A stretch of DNA of 9,103 bases, from NCBI GenBank assembly GCA_948688495.1, contig CAPQSW010000018.1:1-9103 (forward strand). The letters are read 5' to 3'. The position numbers were made by a program, and so were the translations under genes. Of this stretch, positions 1-6,184 are shown in pieces. This stretch comes from an uncultured Lachnospiraceae bacterium (lineage in GTDB: Bacteria > Bacillota > Clostridia > Lachnospirales > Lachnospiraceae). The notes under the pieces were generated by a model. That model had not been told where the DNA came from, did not search any database, and saw nothing but the letters and a program-made list of their open reading frames with translations. Within the stretch, counting starts at the first letter, position 1. Each line of letters starts with the position of its first letter.

Positions 1-43
1 CTGTTCAGTTATCAAGGTCCTGCTGTCTGTTTCCCGCGACAGC
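1..43 (-). ncRNA. Probable 5' leader of a leftward rRNA operon (partial)
   Basis: On the minus strand, the sequence just after the promoter at 50-78 forms a 6-bp hairpin (GCTGTC at 43-38 pairs with GACAGC at 27-22, 10-nt loop). It then reads GGACCTTGATAACTGAACAG (20-1). That tail resembles the CTTTGAAAACTG-type boxA/processing tract found in rRNA leaders and 16S-23S spacers of Firmicutes. No rRNA body is inside the window, so the assignment to an rRNA operon is inference from the promoter strength, hairpin and tail. A leader of another strong stable-RNA operon is the alternative. Confidence 0.6.
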
Positions 44-49
44 TTGTAT

Positions 50-78
50 ATATTACCATGGTTATTTTCTATTGTCAA
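50..78 (-). promoter_or_regulatory. Strong sigma-A promoter, probably of an rRNA operon, reading left
   Basis: Minus strand: perfect -35 TTGACA (78-73), 17-bp spacer, -10 TAATAT (55-50, 4 of 6 consensus bases). Upstream, at about 79-103, are runs of A (AAAAAGTAC, then nine A's) in the place of an UP element. The -35 is half of an inverted repeat, TGTCAA/TTGACA with a 7-bp centre (73-91). Transcription would start near 43 and leave the window at its left end. The combination of perfect -35, A-tract and structured leader is typical of rRNA promoters. Confidence 0.7.
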
Positions 79-119
79 GTACTTTTTGACATTTTTTTTT
101 AAATTTACAAATTCCCCCT

Positions 120-257
120 CTCAATGCCAGCATCACCAACTCCGGGGAGGAGGTAATATTATTAATTTCCCCAATTTAAAACTCGCGTTTTCCCTCTGGA
201 CAAGGCATCGGCACGCAACGCTTCGTGTTACCTGCCATGTTGTCGGAAGGCATTGAG
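120..257. repeat. Structured intergenic element bounded by a 9-bp inverted repeat
   Basis: CTCAATGCC at 120-128 is exactly complementary to GGCATTGAG at 249-257. Inside lies an imperfect hairpin at 199-244: GACAA/TTGTC, then GGCA/TGCC, then GGCACG/CGTGTT with two G-U pairs, loop CAACGCTT. A second short stem, GGGGA (144-148) with TCCCC (168-172), lies to its left. The two wobble pairs hold only if the plus strand is the RNA. No start-plus-ribosome-site reading frame on either strand is convincing. The element fills the gap between the lipoprotein gene end and the rRNA-type promoter. It could be a small mobile repeat (MITE-like), a transcript-end structure or a small RNA; the sequence does not decide. 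Confidence 0.45.
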
Positions 258-293
258 CGGATGGAATCTGCTATCACAATAAAATTCATAGAA

Positions 294-1442
294 TTATTTA
301 GCATACTCAGCCAATTCATATACCCTTTCCTTTGTCAGTTGAGCCGCCTTCCCTGATTCCAGCATTGGCTGCATGCTGCCGCCTTCCATTTCCTTCCCAG
401 CCGCTTCGGCCTCCGCTTCCTTGTATTTAATCCACTCTCTTTCCTCTGCCCTGAGCTGTTCCATTGTAGCTTCATCAAGTCCTGATTCCAGCAATTTCCA
501 TATTGAATTTAAGGCATCATCCCAGATTTGATACCGTTCTGCGCTTGCCATATTCATTTCCGACTGAGAAAAATTATCCTTCTGCCTCGTCTCCCAATCT
601 GCCTCAGCATCCTCCGCAATGGATATTTCCAATGCAATTCTTTCTGAAAGACTTTCCTCCTTATATTCATAACTAGAGAATCCTTCTTCCATCTTCTCAT
701 TATAAAGCCCATAAAATGGGAGTTTTCCTTCCGTGCTGCCATCCGGGCAGGAATTTCTCACCCAGTTCCGGAACTCTTCCGGCAAAGCAGAGAACTCTGC
801 CTCTGGCAGATACAGGTAAAAATCCTCGCCATCATCTATTCCATAAGCCGTCGCGTAGATCATGCGGACACCATCAATAATCTCCTCTTTCTCCGGTTGC
901 TCATCAAATGCAAGGGATTCCAACTTCATTTTATAGGTAAAATCGTCTACTTTCTCCAAATCACCAAATTTGCCGGTAAAATCACATACATACATCGTCC
1001 CATTAACATAGTTCTCCCCTGTATCACCCATATCCGTATCTTGATAATGCCCTTTAAATGTTCCGTCTGCATTAATGCGAAGTTCCGTGTACCACGCTCC
1101 TACACCACTGCTAAAACTAAACACGTAATCGGATATATCCTGCAGGCTAAATGTCTCTTCTTCCTCTGCGGACGGCTGTTGTTCCGTTTCCTTTGCCTCT
1201 GGTTCATCTTCTTCCGGTTCTTCTACATCAGTGATTTCTCCCTGAGAGTCACTTTCTTCTACAGACTCACCATCGGAAATATTTTCTTCAGAATTATTTT
1301 CTTCGGTAAACTCCCCGCCTTCCTCCTTCTCAGGCAACTCGTCTTCTTTCAAATCCTGATTTTGAACATCTGCCGATTTCCCACAGCCAGAACATAATAT
1401 CAGCATTAAAACTAAAAACATAAATAATAATTTCTTTTTCAT
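294..1442 (-). CDS. Secreted lipoprotein with acidic linker and C-terminal LprI/DUF1311-like domain
   Basis: A 382-residue exported protein. Residues 1-20 form a lipoprotein signal peptide: KKK, a hydrophobic run, then lipobox-like LCSGC with Cys20 as the predicted lipidated residue (the -3 position is Cys17 rather than the usual Leu). Residues 25-97 are a Glu/Asp-rich low-complexity linker that would hold the folded part away from the membrane. Residues about 100-230 are a domain I cannot name (SFSSGVGAWYTEL, DMGDTGENYVNGTMYVCDF); it has two cysteines, at 153 and 232. Residues about 265-382 match the LprI/DUF1311 pattern: SQSEMN (292-297), a WD..LN core (307-312), REWIKYKEAEA and EGGSM...LT.ER. 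LprI was named as a lysozyme inhibitor in mycobacteria; that activity should not be assumed here. The start is supported by GGAGG six bases upstream. It lies 84 bp after cvpA, behind two palindromes, so it may be its own transcription unit. Confidence 0.85.
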   Translation of the reverse strand: MKKKLLFMFLVLMLILCSGCGKSADVQNQDLKEDELPEKEEGGEFTEENNSEENISDGESVEESDSQGEITDVEEPEEDEPEAKETEQQPSAEEEETFSLQDISDYVFSFSSGVGAWYTELRINADGTFKGHYQDTDMGDTGENYVNGTMYVCDFTGKFGDLEKVDDFTYKMKLESLAFDEQPEKEEIIDGVRMIYATAYGIDDGEDFYLYLPEAEFSALPEEFRNWVRNSCPDGSTEGKLPFYGLYNEKMEEGFSSYEYKEESLSERIALEISIAEDAEADWETRQKDNFSQSEMNMASAERYQIWDDALNSIWKLLESGLDEATMEQLRAEEREWIKYKEAEAEAAGKEMEGGSMQPMLESGKAAQLTKERVYELAEYAK

Positions 1443-1467
1443 AACCTTCCTCCCATATTATTTTTCC

Positions 1468-1514
1468 ATCACTGGTAATGATACTATTTATCTTGTATAA
1501 TTACCAGTGGTAAT
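1468..1514. promoter_or_regulatory. Two operator-like palindromes upstream of the lipoprotein gene
   Basis: ATTACCAGTGGTAAT at 1500-1514 is a perfect palindrome around a central G. The core CACTGGTAAT recurs at 1470-1479 within ATCACTGGTAATGAT, so that 1470-1479 and 1500-1509 are exact inverted copies 20 bp apart. The pair sits between the cvpA stop and the lipoprotein start, where a promoter of the lipoprotein gene would lie; a possible -10 TATCAT (minus strand, about 1478-1483) overlaps the proximal copy. Two like-sequence dyads are typical of a repressor dimer binding site. An AT-rich stem-loop is the other reading, but no proper U-tract follows on the minus strand. Confidence 0.45.
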
Positions 1515-1526
1515 TTTTCTTCCATA

Positions 1527-2216
1527 TCATCCCATAATCAGCTGTTCAAGCAGATTATTTTCATGTAAAGCTTTTAAAAAGAAATTCCCTTCTATTGAAG
1601 TCATCAGCTCCCGGCCAAATTCTGTCCCTTGACATAATACAATGACCAAAAGTACAATCCATACAACTACCAGGCCCTCCAAAAGACCAACAGCAAGACC
1701 GCCGATTCGATTGATATTTTCCAACACCGGAAGCCTTGCAATGATATCGAGAAAGTGCACTGCAACGGCCAGCAAAATCAATATTAAGACAAATGACAAC
1801 ACCCAAGCCAGACGTTGTATCACCTGTTCCGCCACAAAATTTCCAATTTTATCATAAACACCGGCATTTTCCATAATACTGTCTGCCTGTCCCGCCGCTT
1901 GTTCTCCCAAAATCTCCTGAACCTCATCTGGAACCCTCATGCCAAATACATAAATTTTCTCCTGGCTCTGTGCCCTTTGGCCTATCTCCCCCTTCACAGT
2001 AGATTGCAGGTACTCTGTACATTTACCCTTAATCGTATCGTGCAAAGGCGTCTGTTCCTGCAAAAAATGAGTTACATGAGGCGACAAAGCTGTAGCAAGC
2101 CCAATGGCTAGAAAAACCGCTACCAGGGAAAACACTACGCGCACCAGCCCCCGCAAATATCCGTGCAAGCCAAAACCGGCAAAAATCAACAATACTGCAA
2201 CCAATAATATATCCAT
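1527..2216 (-). CDS. CvpA-family membrane protein
   Basis: A 229-residue integral membrane protein of the CvpA family (named for colicin V production in E. coli; since linked to envelope stress tolerance in several bacteria, molecular role unknown). Hydrophobic segments lie at about 2-16, 24-45, 134-158 and 172-195. The N-terminal pair carries the family's GF.LHGYLRGLVR turn (14-26). The C-terminal pair has the ENINRIGGLAVGLLEG signature (166-181), a glycine-spaced helix. The loop at about 46-130 is longer than in the E. coli protein (162 residues in all), which is usual in clostridia. The start has AGGAG ten bases upstream, with the Shine-Dalgarno overlapping the stop of the DUF5711 gene. 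With a 13-bp gap, it is almost certainly co-transcribed with that gene. Confidence 0.85.
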   Translation of the reverse strand: MDILLVAVLLIFAGFGLHGYLRGLVRVVFSLVAVFLAIGLATALSPHVTHFLQEQTPLHDTIKGKCTEYLQSTVKGEIGQRAQSQEKIYVFGMRVPDEVQEILGEQAAGQADSIMENAGVYDKIGNFVAEQVIQRLAWVLSFVLILILLAVAVHFLDIIARLPVLENINRIGGLAVGLLEGLVVVWIVLLVIVLCQGTEFGRELMTSIEGNFFLKALHENNLLEQLIMG

Positions 2217-2229
2217 TCTCTATTCTCTC

Positions 2230-3414
2230 CTATTTCAGCCTTACCCGTTGTGTCTCTCCCTCTCCCAAAAATATATAATTTCGGATTCCGCCCGCGGACA
2301 AAACCTTTTTGATATTTTTTTGAAAATTCCCATGAAATTTTTCTCTCCCCCGCAATGTGAAAATAGCACCTTCTGATTCTCCCCGCACACAAACCTCTCC
2401 ATTCTCCAAAAATCCGATTTCCTGGTATTCCACGTTAAAATCCTTTGCAAACACCTCTTTACCCTCGAGGTCAAATACCTGCATCATATAGGGGGCTTCC
2501 TTGTTCTCATTTGCATACACAAAACCCAAATACATATCGTTATAAAAAATGCTGCGGATTTCCCGCTCTATAGAAATCTTATTTCCCACCTGCGGTGTTT
2601 CTCTGTCCTCAAAAATCTCTGCCCCCCCTGAGCCAAACGCTACCATACTATCATTTGTCAAAAATTCTACCTGCGGGAATACCATATCTGCATAAGAAAA
2701 CCTGCCAACAATATTATCAATTTCTTTCTGTCCCGTAGAAGTAAAATCATAAAAAATAATCGTTGTTTTTACGTTCCCCTCGTTGACATCCAACAAAGAT
2801 ACTGCCATTTTCTTTCCATCATTGGAAATGGCAATATCCAGGGGATATCCACTGTTCTCAGTATGTACTTCCCCCCCTGCAAGAAATGTTCCCTTCCTAT
2901 CATACAAATGAATATAGCCTGTTCCATTCTGCTCCATCAAAATAGCCACCATACCCTGATTTGCTACCTGAACTCTCTGAATAGGCATGGTTGTCTTAAT
3001 CTCACCACAGGACCCCTGCATATCCATGATATAGATGTTTTCTCCCTTTTTATCAGCAATCACCGCATAATCCCCACAAGTATCCACAACTGGAGATTGC
3101 AACTCATAAGTCTGATTCCAAATCATATGATTATCCGTGCTAATGCAGGTTGCCCCGTCCTTGCTGTATTTAATAATATTCCCCTGAAATACTGCAAACT
3201 GCGTTCCACTGGAATCCTCACGTTCCATAGACTCCAAAACCTCATATTCCGTATAATATCTGGTCTGAAAATAAGTATAAGTACCCCCCACTGTCCCAAA
3301 CAGCAAAATAACCACAAGCACCGTCAGGATAAGTATTCTCCTGCGGTGTCTGTGGATTTTTTCATTCATTTCATTTACATCTGATGTTACCACCCGGTAT
3401 GCCTGTTTGTCCAA
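2230..3414 (-). CDS. DUF5711-family membrane-anchored protein, probable TTG start
   Basis: About 394 residues with one N-terminal membrane helix (about 27-49, after the basic stretch KIHRHRRR) and a large C-terminal part rich in beta strands. By the positive-inside rule the large part is outside. Its recurrent blocks of 'strand-turn-strand' (YAVIADKKGENIYIMD, GTGYIHLYDRKGTF, PYMMQVFDLEGKEVF) resemble WD40/PQQ-like propeller blades; the propeller fold is inference. I recognise it as DUF5711, a clostridial family without assigned function. Start choice: a GTG at 3420 directly abuts the GGAGGT Shine-Dalgarno, with no spacing, whereas the in-frame TTG at 3414 is six bases from it, so TTG is preferred. 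ATG at 3369 lacks a ribosome site. The cvpA gene follows 13 bp downstream. Confidence 0.8.
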   Translation of the reverse strand: MDKQAYRVVTSDVNEMNEKIHRHRRRILILTVLVVILLFGTVGGTYTYFQTRYYTEYEVLESMEREDSSGTQFAVFQGNIIKYSKDGATCISTDNHMIWNQTYELQSPVVDTCGDYAVIADKKGENIYIMDMQGSCGEIKTTMPIQRVQVANQGMVAILMEQNGTGYIHLYDRKGTFLAGGEVHTENSGYPLDIAISNDGKKMAVSLLDVNEGNVKTTIIFYDFTSTGQKEIDNIVGRFSYADMVFPQVEFLTNDSMVAFGSGGAEIFEDRETPQVGNKISIEREIRSIFYNDMYLGFVYANENKEAPYMMQVFDLEGKEVFAKDFNVEYQEIGFLENGEVCVRGESEGAIFTLRGREKFHGNFQKNIKKVLSAGGIRNYIFLGEGETQRVRLK

Positions 3415-3420
3415 AATCAC

Positions 3421-3426
3421 ACCTCC
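3421..3426 (-). promoter_or_regulatory. Ribosome binding site that decides the DUF5711 start
   Basis: GGAGGT on the minus strand, directly followed by GTG ATT TTG. A ribosome bound here cannot use the adjoining GTG because the spacing is zero; the TTG six bases away fits. Confidence 0.6.
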
Positions 3427-3433
3427 AACATTC

Positions 3434-3442
3434 AGTATAGCA
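3434..3442 (-). promoter_or_regulatory. Candidate extended -10 promoter for DUF5711-cvpA
   Basis: Minus strand TGCTATACT: an extended -10 (TGn) followed by TATACT (5 of 6 consensus bases). No good -35 lies 16-18 bp upstream, which extended -10 promoters tolerate. Transcription would start near 3427, leaving a very short leader of about 13 bases ending in the Shine-Dalgarno. Co-transcription from the LysM gene upstream is also possible. Confidence 0.35.
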
Positions 3443-3503
3443 TACTCTTATCTTCTGCGCACCAGTTTTCTAACAGAATACACTGTCCGCTGCAAGCTGC
3501 CTC

Positions 3504-5111
3504 TCATGGAAGTAATAGCTTCTGGCCTACAAGAATCCTGTCACCATCCTCAATTCCATTTATTTCCTTTAATTTCTTCACCATATCCTTACTCTTATAA
3601 ATATTCAGGCAGATTGTGTTCAGTGTATCGCCCGGCTGAACTGTATAATATTTCTTTTCTTCTGGCTGCTCCCCCACTGCCGTCTCCTGGGACTCATTCT
3701 GTGCCCCGCCATCCGAACCTTGTGCATTATCAGTTGCCTTATCGCTGGAATCCTGATTGGATCCCTCTGCCTCTCCATCCGAAGGCTCCTCTGCTTTCCC
3801 ATCTGCTTCTTCTGAGTTCCCATCTGCTTCTTCTGAGTTCCCATCTGCTTCCTCTGAGTTCCCATCTGCTTCATTCCCTGCTTCTTCCGGGTCTTTCACC
3901 TCGTCCAAATGGTTTGGATTCTCAACGTCTGATTTATTTCCTGTGTTGTCAGCGCTGCCTTGCTTCTCCTGCCCTTCCCCATCCTTCTCTAATGGTTCTA
4001 TCTTTGATTCAACCGTCTCAACAACTAAAGGCTCCCCTTCGTCCAGATCTGCTTCTTCATCAGCTATATCCAGCCCAAGTTCCTTTGAGAGCCTGCTCTT
4101 ATGATTCATAACATTCAGGACATCCTCAACTTCCTGCATTTTGCGGTAATTATTGATCGTTGTAATACCTATCACGCATAGCACCACCAGAAAAAAAGAG
4201 GACGCCGTATAGAGAAATCTCCGGTTCTGCCGTTCCTCCTTTTTTTCCTGACGTTCCAACAGCATCCTACGGTAAGTCTCAAGCGCTTCCTCTGCCTGGG
4301 TCTTAGGTTCTTTCGGCATGGGCTTTGCATCCTCAAATTGCTCTGACCGGATAACAGGCTCCCCAGCCGGTTCTTCTATATCTTCTGTGGCCTGTTCCAC
4401 TGCCGTCTTATCCTGCTCTACTGCCTCCGTGAGTTCTTCCGCCTCCGCTGCCTCTGCGGTCTGTTGCACAGGCTTTTGTGCCGCAAGTTCACTGTACCTT
4501 AACTCTGCCAGCCGCATTTCCTCTTCTCTTTTATAAATCATATACTCCTGCATCGCAAGATTTTTCTCATAATAGATATAATAGCCCTCACGCTTTTGGA
4601 GATAACCCTGTTCATAGATGAAAAACAGTTCTTCCCGCTCTAATATATCTATCAACATCAAAATCTTGTCCCTGCCCGCAAAATATTTGCGGTGTGCCGC
4701 CTCCACCACTGTCGTCAGTTCCATAGCCTGTCCCGCTTTTCCCAATACCCAGCCCACGATGTCAAGTTCCGAAAAAAAACGTTTCTGCTCTTTATATATG
4801 TAATCCCAAAAACTCTCATCCAGACAGATATTTTCCCATTGAAAAACTGCTTCCGTGCACTCCACGACACCGCTGATAAACGTATAGCGGATGTCTTTCA
4901 CTACCCGGCTCTTTCCTAAAAAAACAGCGGCGCATCTCTCATTGTTCTTTGATATGCTTCGCAAATACGTATATACATAATCTTCCAGATAAACTTTATG
5001 TCTGCCTCTGGGACTTCCCACCTGGCGGATATTTTTTGGCAGGAAGACCGTTTCCTCCCCATCGTTTGGATGCTCTTTTTCTGGCTCATCCTTGCAAATA
5101 ATTTCAATCAT
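3504..5111 (-). CDS. Bitopic membrane protein: MPN/JAB-like cytoplasmic domain, acidic repeat linker, C-terminal LysM
   Basis: 535 residues in four parts. Residues about 38-190 form a compact alpha/beta domain whose order (helix EDYVYTYL, strand CAAVFLG, strand FISGVVE, helix, strand IVGWVLG, helix ELTTVVEAAH, strand KILMLID, hairpin ELFFIYE...GYYIYYEK) resembles an MPN/JAB fold. The JAMM metal ligands (HxH...S..D after GW) are absent, so no protease activity is expected; this fold call is inference. Residues 192-298 are charged, probably coiled or disordered. A single membrane helix spans about 299-319; the basic flank KKEERQNRR places the N-terminus in the cytoplasm. Residues 320-486 are an acidic, Ser/Gly/Asn-rich outside linker with a 7-residue tandem repeat (NSEEADG). 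Residues 488-535 are a LysM domain (YYTVQPGDTLNTI...INGIEDGDRILVGQKLLLP) that would bind peptidoglycan. GAGGTG precedes the ATG by five bases. It lies 80 bp after recR. Confidence 0.85.
   Translation of the reverse strand: MIEIICKDEPEKEHPNDGEETVFLPKNIRQVGSPRGRHKVYLEDYVYTYLRSISKNNERCAAVFLGKSRVVKDIRYTFISGVVECTEAVFQWENICLDESFWDYIYKEQKRFFSELDIVGWVLGKAGQAMELTTVVEAAHRKYFAGRDKILMLIDILEREELFFIYEQGYLQKREGYYIYYEKNLAMQEYMIYKREEEMRLAELRYSELAAQKPVQQTAEAAEAEELTEAVEQDKTAVEQATEDIEEPAGEPVIRSEQFEDAKPMPKEPKTQAEEALETYRRMLLERQEKKEERQNRRFLYTASSFFLVVLCVIGITTINNYRKMQEVEDVLNVMNHKSRLSKELGLDIADEEADLDEGEPLVVETVESKIEPLEKDGEGQEKQGSADNTGNKSDVENPNHLDEVKDPEEAGNEADGNSEEADGNSEEADGNSEEADGKAEEPSDGEAEGSNQDSSDKATDNAQGSDGGAQNESQETAVGEQPEEKKYYTVQPGDTLNTICLNIYKSKDMVKKLKEINGIEDGDRILVGQKLLLP
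3798..3872 (-). repeat. 21-bp in-frame tandem repeat in the LysM-protein linker
   Basis: Unit CCCATCTGCTTCTTCTGAGTT (plus strand) occurs at 3798-3818 and 3819-3839 exactly, at 3840-3860 with one change, and in part at 3861-3872. On the coding strand each unit encodes seven residues (NSEEADG register). The length keeps the frame whatever the copy number, and near-identity at the DNA level indicates recent duplication by slippage. Confidence 0.9.
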
Positions 5112-5191
5112 GTCGTCACCTCTTTTTCCTCGATGGTAGCATACATGATTGGAAATTTTTGGAAATCCCTGTCACTAAGCCTTTGGACAAA

Positions 5192-5788
5192 TTAAAGCTC
5201 TGTCCGCCCCTCCAAAGCCCTAAGCAATGTCATCTCGTCAATATATTCCAGATCCCCGCCCACCGGAACACCACTGGCTATTCTGGATACTTTTATCCCT
5301 GTGGGCTTTATCAGTTTACTGATATACATTGCTGTAGTCTCCCCTTCCAGGCTGGAGTTCGTTGCAATGATCACCTCGTCCACATCCTCCTGCAAACGCT
5401 GTATCAGCTCCTTTAATTTAATATCATTCGGCCCAATTCCCAGCATGGGGGAAATTGCCCCATGCAATACATGATAAACGCCTTCATATTTGTTCGTCTT
5501 CTCATAAGCCGCCAAATCCCTGGTGTCCTCCACTACCATAATAACTTTGTGGTTACGCTGCGGATTTTTACAAATAGGGCATAATTCATCATCTGTGAGC
5601 GTAAAGCAGCTTTGGCAATATCTCACTTTTTTTCTGGCTTCCAAAATCACAGAAGATAATTTCTCCACATGTTCTATCGGCATATTTAAAATATGAAAAG
5701 CAAGCCGTCCAGCCGACTTGCTTCCAATCCCCGGCAGGGATGATAATTCTTCAATTAATTTACTTATCTGGCTGCTGTAGTAATTCAT
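5192..5788 (-). CDS. recR: Recombination mediator RecR
   Basis: 198 residues, the normal length of RecR. It acts with RecO (and RecF) to load RecA on SSB-coated single-stranded DNA in gap repair. Domains in order: N-terminal helix-hairpin-helix (LSSLPGIGSKSAGRLAFHIL, 16-35), a four-cysteine zinc site (Cys58, 61, 70, 73), a Toprim domain (VVEDTRDL at 85-92; TNSSLEGETTAMYI at 143-156) and the C-terminal SRIASGVPVGGDLEYIDEMTL motif. All key residues are present. GGGAGG lies five bases before the ATG. It follows ybaB by 25 bp and is the last of the tightly spaced pfkA-dnaX-ybaB-recR genes; 80 bp separate it from the LysM gene. Confidence 0.98.
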   Translation of the reverse strand: MNYYSSQISKLIEELSSLPGIGSKSAGRLAFHILNMPIEHVEKLSSVILEARKKVRYCQSCFTLTDDELCPICKNPQRNHKVIMVVEDTRDLAAYEKTNKYEGVYHVLHGAISPMLGIGPNDIKLKELIQRLQEDVDEVIIATNSSLEGETTAMYISKLIKPTGIKVSRIASGVPVGGDLEYIDEMTLLRALEGRTEL

Positions 5789-5813
5789 CTATTCCTCCCT
5801 GAAACACCATCCA

Positions 5814-6158
5814 TCAGAATGGAAACCCGCCGCCTATTCCACCGGTAATCTTCGCCATAGCCTGCTGGGACGTCTCCTCAATCTTCCGAAGCGCCTCATT
5901 GGTTGCCGCCATAATCAAATCCTCCAGCATTTCAATATCGTCTGGATCTACAACTTCTTCTGATAACTTTACTTTGGTAACCTCTTTCTTCCCAGAAATG
6001 GTCACCTCCACGGCACCGCCGCCAGCCGCTGCTGTAACCTCTTTTTCCTCAAGTTCTTTCGTTGCATCTTCCATCTGCTTCTGCATTTTCTGTGCCTGCT
6101 TCATCAGATTATTCATGTTACCGGGCATCCCTCCCGGGAAACCTCCTCGTTTTGCCAT
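5814..6158 (-). CDS. YbaB/EbfC-family nucleoid-associated protein
   Basis: 114 residues, usual for the family. Members form dimers shaped like tweezers and bind DNA with little sequence preference. The protein has a Gly/Met-rich N-terminus (RGGFPGGMPGNMNNLMKQAQKMQ), an acidic-basic helix (17-40), the core strands VEVTISGKKEVTKVKLSEEVVDPDDIEMLEDLI (50-82), and a helix followed by a glycine-rich tail (ITGGIGGGFPF). AGGAGG sits eight bases upstream of the ATG. Its position between dnaX and recR is the conserved place of this gene in many bacteria (yaaK in Bacillus subtilis, ybaB in E. coli). Confidence 0.97.
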   Translation of the reverse strand: MAKRGGFPGGMPGNMNNLMKQAQKMQKQMEDATKELEEKEVTAAAGGGAVEVTISGKKEVTKVKLSEEVVDPDDIEMLEDLIMAATNEALRKIEETSQQAMAKITGGIGGGFPF

Positions 6159-6184
6159 TGATATATCCTCCTATCATAAACTAT

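Noticed and set aside
44..256. 70-codon plus-strand reading frame at the left edge
   Set aside because: No ribosome site before its ATG, overlaps the opposite-strand promoter and the folded element, composition not protein-like.
283..295. AATTC-ATA-GAATT hairpin at the end of the lipoprotein gene as a terminator
   Set aside because: Only five A/T-rich pairs, overlapping the stop codon, with no continuous U-tract after it.
897..1397. 166-codon plus-strand frame opposite the lipoprotein
   Set aside because: Shadow of the Glu-rich linker; the lipoprotein on the minus strand has a signal peptide, good ribosome site and known C-terminal domain.
3407..4111. Long plus-strand frame (234 codons) opposite the LysM gene, rich in Leu/Ser/Pro
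   Set aside because: It is the mirror of the acidic repeat linker (GAG/GAA codons read as CTC/TTC); no ribosome site; the minus-strand protein has recognisable domains.
5112..5191. Promoter (TATGCT) or terminator in the recR-LysM gap
   Set aside because: The -10-like TATGCT has no fitting -35, and no GC-rich hairpin with a T-run is present. The gap holds only a short direct repeat (ATTTCCAA twice), too short to interpret.
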